A stretch of 64,000 bases of DNA from Trichomonas vaginalis G3 (lineage: Eukaryota > Parabasalia > Trichomonadida > Trichomonadidae): positions 6,543,797 to 6,607,796 of the forward strand of contig NC_067204.1 of the NCBI RefSeq assembly GCF_026262505.1, given 5' to 3'. Below the pieces are notes generated by a model. The model was not told the origin of the DNA, ran no database searches, and saw only the letters and a list, made by a program, of their open reading frames with translations. This document shows, piece by piece, positions 53,080 to 63,844 of this stretch. The position numbers and the translations under genes are program-made. Numbering within the stretch: position 1 is the first letter of the stretch; every line of letters begins with the position of its first letter.

Positions 53080-53598
53080 ATTCATAAAACAATGATAAAT
53101 ATGAAAAGAAAGAGAATGTCATAAAACAATGATTAATATGAAAAGAAAGAGAATTCTATAAAACAATGATAAATATGAAAAGAAAGAGAATGTAATAAAA
53201 CAATGATTAATATGAAAAGAAAGAGAATTTATCAAACAATGATAAATATGAAAAGAAAGAGAATTTCATAAAACAATGATAAATATGAAAAGAAAGACAA
53301 TTATATAAAACAATGATTAATATGAAAAGAAAGAGAATTCTATAAAACAGTGATAAATATGAAAAGAAAGAGAATGTAATAAAACAATGATAAATATGAA
53401 AAGAAAGAGAATTCCATAAAACAATGATTAATATGAAAAGAAAGAGAATTCTATAAAACAATGTTAAATATGAAAAGAAAGAGAATTTTATCAAACAATG
53501 ATAAATATGAAAAGAAAGAGAAATTCCATAAAACAAGGATAAATATGAAAAGAAAGAGAATGTCATAAAATAATGATAAATATGAAAAGAAATAGAAT

Positions 53599-53704
53599 AA
53601 GTTTCATGTTAACATCAGCACCATGATCAACTAGGAATTGGACAATTTCTATCGACATCTTTTTGATGGCAATACTAAGAGGGCATTCATCAATATTGAG
53701 AGAA
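53599..53704 (-). repeat. ankyrin-like module 72, class A'
   Basis: Intact module with indel-rich units on its right. n=22. Confidence 0.92.
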
Positions 53705-54507
53705 ATTCATAAAACAATGATTAAATATGAAAAGAAAGAGAATGTAATAAAACAATGATAATATGAAAAGAAAGAGAATTTTATCAAACAATGATTAATA
53801 TGAAAGAAAGAGAATTCTATAAAACAATGATTAATATGAAAAAGAAAGACAATTATATAAAACAATGATAAATATGAAAAGAAAGACAATTATATAAAAC
53901 AATGATAAATAAAAGAAAGAGAATTTTATCAAACAATGATTAATATGAAAGAAAAGAGAATTCTATAAAACAATGATTAATATGAAAAGAAAAGAGAATT
54001 TCATAAACAATGATTAATATGAAAAGAAATAGAATGTAATAAAACAATGATAAATATGAAAGAAAGAGAATTTTATCAAACAATGATAAATATGAAAAGA
54101 AAGAGAATTTCATAAAACAATGATAAATATGAAAAGAAAGACAATTATATAAAACAATGATAAATATGAAAAGAAAGACAATTATAAAACAATGATAAAT
54201 ATGAAAGAAAGAGAATTCTATAAAACAATGATAAATATGAAAAGAAATAGAATTCGATACAACAATGCTAAATATGAAAAGAAGAGAATTCCATAACACA
54301 TTGATAAATATGAAAAGAAAGAGATTTTATCAAACAATGATAAATATGAAAAAAGAGAATTCTATAAAACAATGATTAATATGAAAAGAAAGAGAATTCC
54401 ATAACACATTGATAAATATGAAAGAAAGAGAATTCCATAAAACAAGGATAAATATGAAAAGAAAGAGAATGTCATAAAATAATGATAAATATGAAAAGAA
54501 AGAGAAT

Positions 54508-54612
54508 AAGTTTCATGTTAACATCAGCACCATGATCAACTAGGAATTGGACAATTTCTATCGACATCTTTTGATGGAAATGCTAAGAGGGCATTCATCA
54601 ATATTGAGAGAA
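54508..54612 (-). repeat. ankyrin-like module 73, class A variant
   Basis: Private gatggaaatg change shared only with module 85, and one T lost nearby. Start of the third 366-bp cassette. n=7. Confidence 0.9.
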
Positions 54613-54866
54613 ATTCATAAAACAATGATAAATATGAAAGAAAGAGAATTTCATAAAACAATGATAAATATGAAAAGAAAGAGAATTCTATAAAACAATG
54701 ATAAATATGAAAAGAAAGAGATTCTATAAAACAATGATAAATATGAAAAGAAAGAGAATTTTATCAAACAATGATAAATATGAAAAGAAACAGAATTCCA
54801 TAAACAAGGATAAATATGAAAAGAAAGAGATTTCATAAACAATGATAATATGAAAAGAAAGAGAAT

Positions 54867-54972
54867 AAGTTTCATGTTAACATCAGCACCATGATCAACT
54901 AGGAATTGGACAATTTCTATCGACATCTTTTTGATGGCAATGCTAAGAGGGCATTCATCAATATTGAGAGAA
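54867..54972 (-). repeat. ankyrin-like module 74, class A
   Basis: Intact, closed right edge, n=19. Matches module 86. Confidence 0.92.
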
Positions 54973-55676
54973 ATTCATAAAACAATGATAAATATGAAAA
55001 GAAAGAGAATGTCATAAAACAATGATTAATATGAAAAGAAAGAGAATGTAATAAAACAATGATTAATATGAAAAGAAAGAGAATTCCATAAAACAATGAT
55101 AAATATGAAAAGAAAGAGAATGTCATAAAACAATGATTAATATGAAAAGAAAGAGAATGTAATAAAAGAATGATTAATATGAAAAGAAAGAGAATTCTAT
55201 AAAACAATGATTAATATGAAAAGAAAGAGAATTTCATAAAACAATGATTAATATGAAAAGAAATAGAATGTAATAAAACAATGATTAATATGAAAAGAAA
55301 GAGAATTCCATAAAACAGTGATAAATATGAAAAGAAAGAGAATTTCATAAAACAATGATAAATATGAAAAGAAAGAGAATTTTATCAAACAATGTTAAAT
55401 ATGAAAAGAAAGAGAATTTTATCAAACAATGATAAATATGAAAAGAAAGAGAATTCCATAAAACAAGGATAAATATGAAAAGAAAGAGAATTCTATAAAA
55501 CAATGATAAATATGAAAAGAAAGAGAATGTAATAAAACAATGATAAATATGAAAAGAAAGAGAATTTTATCAAACAATGATAAATATGAAAAGAAAGAGA
55601 ATTTCATAAAACAATGATAAATATGAAAAGAAAGAGAATGTCATAAAATAATGATAAATATGAAAAGAAAGAGAAT

Positions 55677-55782
55677 AAGTTTCATGTTAACATCAGCACC
55701 ATGATCAACTAGGAATTGGACAATTTCTATCGACATCTTTTTGATGGCAATACTAAGAGGGCATTCATCAATATTGAGAGAA
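55677..55782 (-). repeat. ankyrin-like module 75, class A'
   Basis: Intact, closed right edge, n=15. Matches module 87. Confidence 0.92.
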
Positions 55783-56334
55783 ATTCATAAAACAATGATA
55801 AATATGAAAAGAAAGAGAATGTCATAAAACAATGATTAATATGAAAAGAAAGAGAATGTAATAAAACATGATAAATATGAAAAGAAAGAGAATGTAATAA
55901 AACATGATTAATATGAAAAGAAAGAGAATTTTATCAAACAATGATAAATATGAAAAGAAAGAGAATTTCATAAAACAATGATAAATATGAAAAGAAAGAG
56001 AATTATATAAAACAATGATTAATATGAAAAGAAAGAGAATTCTATAAAACAATGATAAATATGAAAAGAAAGAGAATTCTATAAAACAGTGATAAATATG
56101 AAAAGAAAGAGAATGTAATAAAACAATGATAAATATGAAAAGAAAGAGAATTCCATAAAACAATGATTAATATGAAAAGAAAGAGAATTCTATAAACAAT
56201 GTTAAATATGAAAAGAAGAGAATTTTATCAAACAATGATAAATATGAAAAGAAAGAGAATTCCATAAAACAAGGATAAATATGAAAAGAAAGAGAATGTC
56301 ATAAAATAATGATAAATATGAAAAGAAAGAGAAT

Positions 56335-56440
56335 AAGTTTCATGTTAACATCAGCACCATGATCAACTAGGAATTGGACAATTTCTATCGACATCTTTTT
56401 GATGGCAATACTAAGAGGGCATTCATCAATATTGAGAGAA
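56335..56440 (-). repeat. ankyrin-like module 76, class A'
   Basis: Intact. The following 18 units repeat those after module 65. n=18. Confidence 0.92.
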
Positions 56441-57104
56441 ATTCATAAAACAATGATAAATATGAAAAGAAAGAGAATGTCATAAAACAATGATAAATAT
56501 GAAAAGAAAGAGAATTTATCAAACAATGATTAATATGAAAAGAAAGAGAATTCTATAAACAATGATTAATATGAAAAGAAAGACAATTATATAAAAACAA
56601 TGATAAATATGAAAAGAAAGACAATTATATAAAACAATGATAAATATGAAAAGAAAGAGAATTTTATCAAACAATGATTAATATGAAAAGAAAGAGAATT
56701 CTATAAAACAATGATTAATATGAAAAGAAAGAGAATTTCATAAAACAATGATTAATATGAAAAGAGAATAGAATTGTAATAAACAATGATTAAATATGAA
56801 AAGAGAAAGAATTTTATCAAACAATGATAAATATGAAAAGAAAGAGAATTTCATAAAACAATGATAAATATGAAAAGAAAGACAATTATATAAACAATGA
56901 TAATATGAAAAGAAAGACAATTATATAAAACAATGATAAATATGAAAAGAAAGAGAATTCTATAAAACAATGATAAATATGAAAAGAAATAGAATTCGAC
57001 AACAATGCTAAATATGAAAAGAAAGAGAATTCCATAACACATTGATAAATATGAAAAGAAAGAGAATGTCATAAAATAATGATAAATATGAAAAGAAAGA
57101 GAAT

Positions 57105-57209
57105 AAGTTTCATGTTACATCAGCACCATGATCAACTAGGAATTGGACAATTTCTATCGACATCTTTTTGATGGCAATGCTAAGAGGGCATTCATCAATA
57201 TTGAGAGAA
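57105..57209 (-). repeat. ankyrin-like module 77, class A
   Basis: One A lost, destroying the GTTAAC site (gttacatc). Closed right edge. n=13. Confidence 0.9.
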
Positions 57210-57691
57210 ATTCATAAAACAATGATAAATATGAAAAGAAAGAGAATGTCATAAAACAATGATTAATATGAAAAGAAAGAGAATGTAATAAAACAATGAT
57301 AAATATGAAAAGAAAGAGAATGTAATAAAACAATGATAAATATGAAAAGAAAGAGAATTTTATCAAACAATGATAAATATGAAAAGAAAGAGAATTTCAT
57401 AAAACAATGATAAATATGAAAAGAAAGACAATTATATAAAACAATGATAAATATGAAAAGAAAGAGAATTTTATCAAACAATGATAAATATGAAAAGAAA
57501 GAGAATTCTATAAAACAATGATAAATATGAAAAGAAAGAGAATTTTATCAAACAATGTTAAATATGAAAAGAAAGAGAATTCCATAACACATTGATAAAT
57601 ATGAAAAGAAAGAGAATTCCATAAAACAAGGATAAATATGAAAAGAAAGAGAATGTCATAAAATAATGATAAATATGAAAAGAAAGAGAAT

Positions 57692-57797
57692 AAGTTTCAT
57701 GTTAACATCAGCACCATGATCAACTAGGAATTGGACAATTTCTATCGACATCTTTTTGATGGCAATGCTAAGAGGGCATTCATCAATATTGAGAGAA
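57692..57797 (-). repeat. ankyrin-like module 78, class A
   Basis: The right edge is one base short (gagagaattc), which opens the ankyrin frame from a different register (57656-57838). Fourth 366-bp cassette. n=7. Confidence 0.9.
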
Positions 57798-58057
57798 TTC
57801 ATAAAACAATGATAAATATGAAAAGAAAGAGAATTCATAAAACAATGATAAATATGAAAAGAAAGAGAATTCTATAAAACAATGATAAATATGAAAAGAA
57901 AGAGAATTCTATAAAACAATGATAAATATGAAAAGAAAGAGAATTTTATCAAACACATGATAAATATGAAAAGAAAGAGAATTCCATAAAACAAGGATAA
58001 ATATGAAAAGAAAGAGAATGTCATAAAATAATGATAAATATGAAAAGAAAAGAGAAT

Positions 58058-58163
58058 AAGTTTCATGTTAACATCAGCACCATGATCAACTAGGAATTGG
58101 ACAATTTCTATCGACATCTTTTTGATGGCAATGCTAAGAGGGCATTCATCAATATTGAGAGAA
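58058..58163 (-). repeat. ankyrin-like module 79, class A
   Basis: Intact. An extra A in the unit to its left. n=21. Confidence 0.92.
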
Positions 58164-58936
58164 ATTCATAAAACAATGATAAATATGAAAAGAAAGAGAA
58201 TGTCATAAAACAATGATTAATATGAAAAGAAAGAGAATTTCATAAAACAATGATTAATATGAAAAGAAAGAGAATTCCATAAAACAATGATAAATATGAA
58301 AAGAAAGAAATGTCATAAAACAATGATTAATATGAAAAGAAGAGAATGTAATAAAAGAATGATTAATATGAAAAGAAAGAGAATTCTATAAAACAATGAT
58401 TAATATGAAAAGAAAGAGAATTTCATAAAACAATGATTAATATGAAAAGAAATAGAATGTAATAAAACAATGATTAATATGAAAAGAAAGAGAATTCCAT
58501 AAAACAGTGATAAATATGAAAAGAAAGAGAATTTCATAAAACAATGATAAATATGAAAAGAAAGACAATTATATAAAACAATGATAAATATGAAAGAAAG
58601 ACAATTATATAAAACAATGATAAATATGAAAAAGAAAGAGAATTCTATAAAACAGTGATAAATATGAAAAGAAGAGAATGTAATAAAACAATGATAAATA
58701 TGAAAAGAAAGAGAATTCTATAAAACAATGATTAATATGAAAAGAAAGAGAATGTCATAAAATAATGATAAATATGAAAAGAAAGAGAATGTCGTAAAAC
58801 AATGATAAATATGAAAGAAAGAGAATGTCATAAAATAATGCTAAATATGAAAGAAACAGAATTCCATAAAACAAGGATAAATATGAAAAGAAAGAGAATG
58901 TCATAAAATAATGATAAATATGAAAAGAAAGAGAAT

Positions 58937-59040
58937 AAGTTTCATGTTAACATCAGCCCATGATCAACTAGGAATTGGACAATTTCTATCGACATCTTTT
59001 GATGGCAATGCTAAGAGGGCATTCATCAATATTGAGAGAA
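58937..59040 (-). repeat. ankyrin-like module 80, class A
   Basis: Losses at agcccatg and cttttgat. Fifth 366-bp cassette. n=7. Confidence 0.89.
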
Positions 59041-59300
59041 ATTCATAAAACAATGATAAATATGAAAAGAAAGAGAATTTCATAAAACAATGATAAATAT
59101 GAAAAGAAAGAGAATTCTATAAAACAATGATAAATATGAAAAGAAAGAGAATTCTATAAAACAATGATAAATATGAAAAGAAAGAGAATTTTATCAAACA
59201 ATGATAAATATGAAAAGAAAGAGAATTCCATAAAACAAGGATAAATATGAAAAGAAAGAGAATGTCATAAAATAATGATAAATATGAAAAGAAAGAGAAT

Positions 59301-59402
59301 AAGTTTCATGTTAACATCAGCACCATGATCAACTAGGAATTGACATTCTATCGACATCTTTTGATGGCAATACTAAGAGGGCATTCATCAATATTGAGAG
59401 AA
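59301..59402 (-). repeat. ankyrin-like module 81, class A'
   Basis: Several losses (gaattgacattct and cttttgat). Followed by the agattctatc unit and the ~850-bp block. n=20. Confidence 0.88.
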
Positions 59403-60141
59403 ATTCATAAAACAATGATAAATATGAAAAGAAAGAGATTCTATCAAACAATGATAAATATGAAAAGAAAGAGAATTTCATAAAACAATGATTAATATGA
59501 AAAGAAAGAGAATGTAATAAAACAATGTTAAATAGAAAAGAAAGAAATTCCAACAAACACATTGATAAATATGAAAAGAAAGAGAATTTCATAAAACAAT
59601 GATTAATAGAAAAGAAAGAGAATTTTATCAAATAATGATAAAATATGAAAAGAAAGAGAATGTAATAAAACACTGATAAATATGAAAAAAGAGAATTCTA
59701 TAAAACAATGATTAATATGAAAAGAAAGAGAATTCCATAACACATTGATAAATATGAAAAGAAGAGAAACCATAAAAACAATGATAAAATGAAAAGAAAG
59801 ACAATTATATAAAAACAATGATAAATATGAAAAGAAAAGAGAATTTCATAAAACAATGATTAATATGAAAAGAAATAGAATGTAATAAAACAATGATTAA
59901 TATGAAAAGAAAGAGAATTCCATAAAACAATGATTTAATATGAAAAGAAGGAGAATTTCATAAAACAATGATTAATATGAAAAGAAAGAGAATTCGATAC
60001 AACAATGCTAAATATGAAAAGAAAGAGAATTCCATAAAACAAGGATAAATATGAAAAGAAAGAGAATGTAATAAAATAATGCTAAATATGAAAAGAAAGA
60101 GAATTTCATAAAACAATGATAAATATGAAAAGAAATAGAAT

Positions 60142-60245
60142 AAGTTTCATGTTAACATCAGCACCATGATCAACTAGGAATTGGACAATTTCTATCGACA
60201 TCTTTTTGATGGCAATGCTAAGAGGGCATCATCAATATGAGAGAA
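60142..60245 (-). repeat. ankyrin-like module 82, class A
   Basis: Two losses (ggcatcatcaatatg). Closed right edge. n=19. Confidence 0.89.
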
Positions 60246-60574
60246 ATTCATAAAACAATGATAAATATGAAAAGAAAGAGAATGTCATAAAACAATGATT
60301 AATATGAAAAGAAAGAGAATGTAATAAAAGAATGATTAATATGAAAAGAAAGAGAATTCTATAAAACAATGATTAATATGAAAAGAAAGAGAATTTCATA
60401 AAACAATGATTAATATGAAAAGAAATAGAATGTAATAAAACAATGATTAATATGAAAAGAAAGAGAATTCCATAAAACAATGATAAATATAAAAGAAAGC
60501 AGAATTTCATAAAACAATGCTAAATATGAAAAGAAAGAGAATTTTATCAAACAATGATAAATATGAAAAGAAGA

Positions 60575-60611
60575 GAATTTCATACCACATTGATAAATAT
60601 GAAAGAAAGAG
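60575..60611 (+). repeat. slot-marker unit cataccacattg, 6th occurrence
   Basis: About 364 bp left of module 83, the only class B copy in the right half. Confidence 0.87.
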
Positions 60612-60946
60612 AATTCCATAAAACAATGATAAATATGAAAAGAAATAGAATTCGATACAACAATGCTAAATATGAAAAGAAAGAGAATTTCATAAAACAA
60701 TGATAAATATGAAAAGAAAGAGAATTTCATAAAACAATGATAAATATGAAAAGAAAGAGAATTCTATAAAACAATGATAAATATGAAAGAAAGAGAATTT
60801 CATAAAACAATGTTAATATGAAAAGAAAGAGAATTCCATAACACATTGATAAATATGAAAAGAAAGAGAATTCCATTAAAACAAGGATAAATATGAAAAG
60901 AAAGAGAATGTCATAAAATAATGATAAATATGAAAAGAAAGAGAAT

Positions 60947-61050
60947 AAGTTTCATTTAACATCACACCATGATCAACTAGGAATTGGAGAATTTCTATCG
61001 ACTTCACTTCGACTGCAATACTAAGAGGGCATTCATCAATATTGAGAGAA
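60947..61050 (-). repeat. ankyrin-like module 83, class B (isolated)
   Basis: Full class B with an open right edge, 34 kb from the nearest other B. Two losses at its left (catttaac and atcacacc). Its right-hand units match those after hybrid modules 49 and 50. n=19. Confidence 0.9.
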
Positions 61051-61750
61051 ATCCATAAAACATGATAAATATGAAAAGAAAAAGAATGTAATAAAACAAT
61101 GATAAATATGAAAAAGAAAGAGAATTTCATAAAACAATGATTAATATGAAAAGAAAGAGAATTCCATAAAACAATGATAAATATGAAAAAGAAAGAGAAT
61201 GTCATAAAACAATGATTAATATGAAAAGAAAAGAATGTAATAAAAGAATGATTAATATGAAAAGAAAAGAATTCTATAAAACAATGATTAATATGAAAAG
61301 AAAGAGAATTTCATAAAACAATGATTAATATGAAAAGAAATAGAATGTAATAAAAACAATGATTAATATGAAAAGAAAGAGAATTCCATAAAACAGTGAT
61401 AAATATGAAAAGAAAGAGAATTTCATAAAACAATGATAAATATGAAAGAAAGACAATTATATAAAACAATGATAAATATGAAAAGAAAGAGAATTTCATA
61501 AAACAATGATAAATATGAAAAGAAAAGAGAATTCTATAAAACAGTGATAAATATGAAAAGAAGAGAATGTAATAAAACAATGATAAATATGAAAAGAAAG
61601 AGAATTCTATAAAACAATGATTAATATGAAAAGAAGAGAATTCCATAACACATTGATAAATATGAAAAGAAGAGAATTCCATAAAAACAAGGATAAATAT
61701 GAAAAGAAGAGAATGTCATAAAATAATGATAAATATGAAAAGAAGAGAAT

Positions 61751-61854
61751 AAGTTTCATGTTAACACAGCACCATGATCAACTAGGAATTGGACAATTCT
61801 ATCGACATCTTTTTGATGGCAATGCTAAGAGGGCATTCATCAATATTGAGAGAA
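61751..61854 (-). repeat. ankyrin-like module 84, class A
   Basis: Two T losses (aacacagc and caattct). n about 20, indel-rich. Confidence 0.89.
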
Positions 61855-62581
61855 ATTCATAAAACAATGATAAATATGAAAAGAAAGAGAATGTCATAAA
61901 ACAATGATAAATATGAAAGAAAGACAATTATATAAAACAATGATAAATATGAAAAGAAAGACAATTATATAAAACAATGATAAATATGAAAGAAAGAGAA
62001 TTTTATCAAACAATGATTAATATGAAAAGAAAGAGAATTCATAAAACAATGATTAATATGAAAAAGAAAGAGAATTTCATAAAACAATGATTAATATGAA
62101 AAGAAATAGAATGTAATAAAACATGATATAATATGAAAAGAAAGAGAATTTTATCAAACATGATAAAATGAAAAGAAAGAGAATTTCATAAAGACAATGA
62201 TAAATATGAAAGAACAATTATATAAAACAATGATAAATATGAAAAGAAAGACAATTATAAAACAATGATAAATATGAAAGAAGAGAATTCTATAAAACAA
62301 TGATAAATATGAAAAGAAATAGAATTCGATACAACAATGCTAAATATGAAAAGAAAGAGAATTCCATAACACATTGATAAATATGAAAAGAAAGAGAATT
62401 TTATCAAACAATGATAAATATGAAAAGAAAGAGAATTCTATAAAACAATGATTAATATGAAAAGAAAGAGAATTCCATAACACATTGATAAATATGAAAA
62501 GAAAGAGAATTCCATAAAACAGGATAAATATAAAAGAAAGAGAATGTCATAAAATAATGATAAATATGAAAAGAAGAGAAT

Positions 62582-62687
62582 AAGTTTCATGTTAACATCA
62601 GCACCATGATCAACTAGGAATTGGACAATTTCTATCGACATCTTTTTGATGGAAATGCTAAGAGGGCATTCATCAATATTGAGAGAA
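62582..62687 (-). repeat. ankyrin-like module 85, class A variant
   Basis: Carries the private gatggaaatg change of module 73. Sixth 366-bp cassette. n=7. Confidence 0.9.
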
Positions 62688-62938
62688 ATTCATAAAACAT
62701 GATAAATATGAAAGAAAGAGAATTTCATAAAACAATGATAAATATGAAAAGAAAGAGAATTCTATAAAACAATGATAAATATGAAAAGAAAGAGAATTCT
62801 ATAAAACAATGATAAATATGAAAAGAAAGAGAATTTTATCAAACAATGATAAATTGAAAAGAAAGAGAATTCCATAAAGGATAAATATGAAAAGAAAGAG
62901 AATGTCATAAAATAATGATAATATGAAAAGAAGAGAAT

Positions 62939-63043
62939 AAGTTTCATGTTAACATCAGCACCATGATCAACTAGGAATTGGACAATTTCTATCGACATCT
63001 TTTTGATGGCAATGCTAAGAGGGCATTCATCAATATTGAGGAA
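62939..63043 (-). repeat. ankyrin-like module 86, class A
   Basis: Loss at the right edge (ttgaggaaatt), which opens the frame from another register (62762-63049). n=19. Confidence 0.89.
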
Positions 63044-63740
63044 ATTCATAAAACAATGATAAATATGAAAAGAAAGAGAATGTCATAAAACAATGATTAA
63101 TATGAAAAGAAAGAGAATGTAATAAAACAATGATTAATATGAAAAAAGAGAATTCCATAAAAACATGATAAATATGAAAGAAAAGAGAATGTCATAAAAC
63201 AATGATTAATATGAAAAGAAAGAGAATGTAATAAAAGAATGATTAATATGAAAAGAAAGAGAATTCTATAAAACAATGATTAATATGAAAAGAAAGAGAA
63301 TTTCATAAAACAATGATTAATATGAAAAGAATAGAATGTAATAAAACAATGATTAATATGAAAAGAAAGAGAATTCCATAAAACAGTGAAAATATGAAAG
63401 AAAGAGAAATTCATAAAACAATGATAAATATGAAAAGAAAGAGAATTTATCAAACAATGTTAAATATGAAAAGAAAGAGAATTTTATCAAACAATGATAA
63501 ATATGAAAAGAAAGAGAATTCCATAAAACAAGGATAAATATGAAAAGAAAGAGAATTCTATAAAACAATGATAAATATGAAAAGAAAGAGAATGTAATAA
63601 AACAATGATAAATATGAAAAGAAAGAGAATTTTATCAAACAATGATAAATATGAAAAGAAAGAGAATTTCAATAAAACAATGATAAATATGAAAAGAAAG
63701 AGAATGTCATAAAAAATGATAATATGAAAAGAAAGAGAAT

Positions 63741-63844
63741 AAGTTTCATGTTAACATCAGCACCATGATCAACTAGGAATTGGACAATTTCTATCGACAT
63801 CTTTTTGATGGCAATACTAAGAGGGCATTCAAATATTGAGAGAA
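63741..63844 (-). repeat. ankyrin-like module 87, class A'
   Basis: Two-base loss (cattcaaatatt). Last module in the window. About four satellite units follow to the window edge. Confidence 0.9.

Larger units (their letters stand above)
53870..55940 (+). repeat. 8.07-kb-spaced duplicated block, copy 1
   Basis: Contains modules 73-75. It shares with 61930-64000 the unit order and two private changes: gatggaaatg inside the first module and a 3-bp-shorter gacaattataaaac unit (near 54180 and 62256). Confidence 0.85.

Noticed and set aside
29-63844. One giant multi-ankyrin gene spanning the window
   Set aside because: Successive modules are in the same frame only when the unit number is a multiple of 3, which most intervals are not. 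TGA precedes most modules and a stop follows each within about 11 codons.
29-63844. Modules as spliced exons with satellite introns
   Set aside because: No consistent GT...AG boundaries at the module edges in frame, and no branch-point-like conserved motif in the intervening units. Not fully excluded without RNA data.
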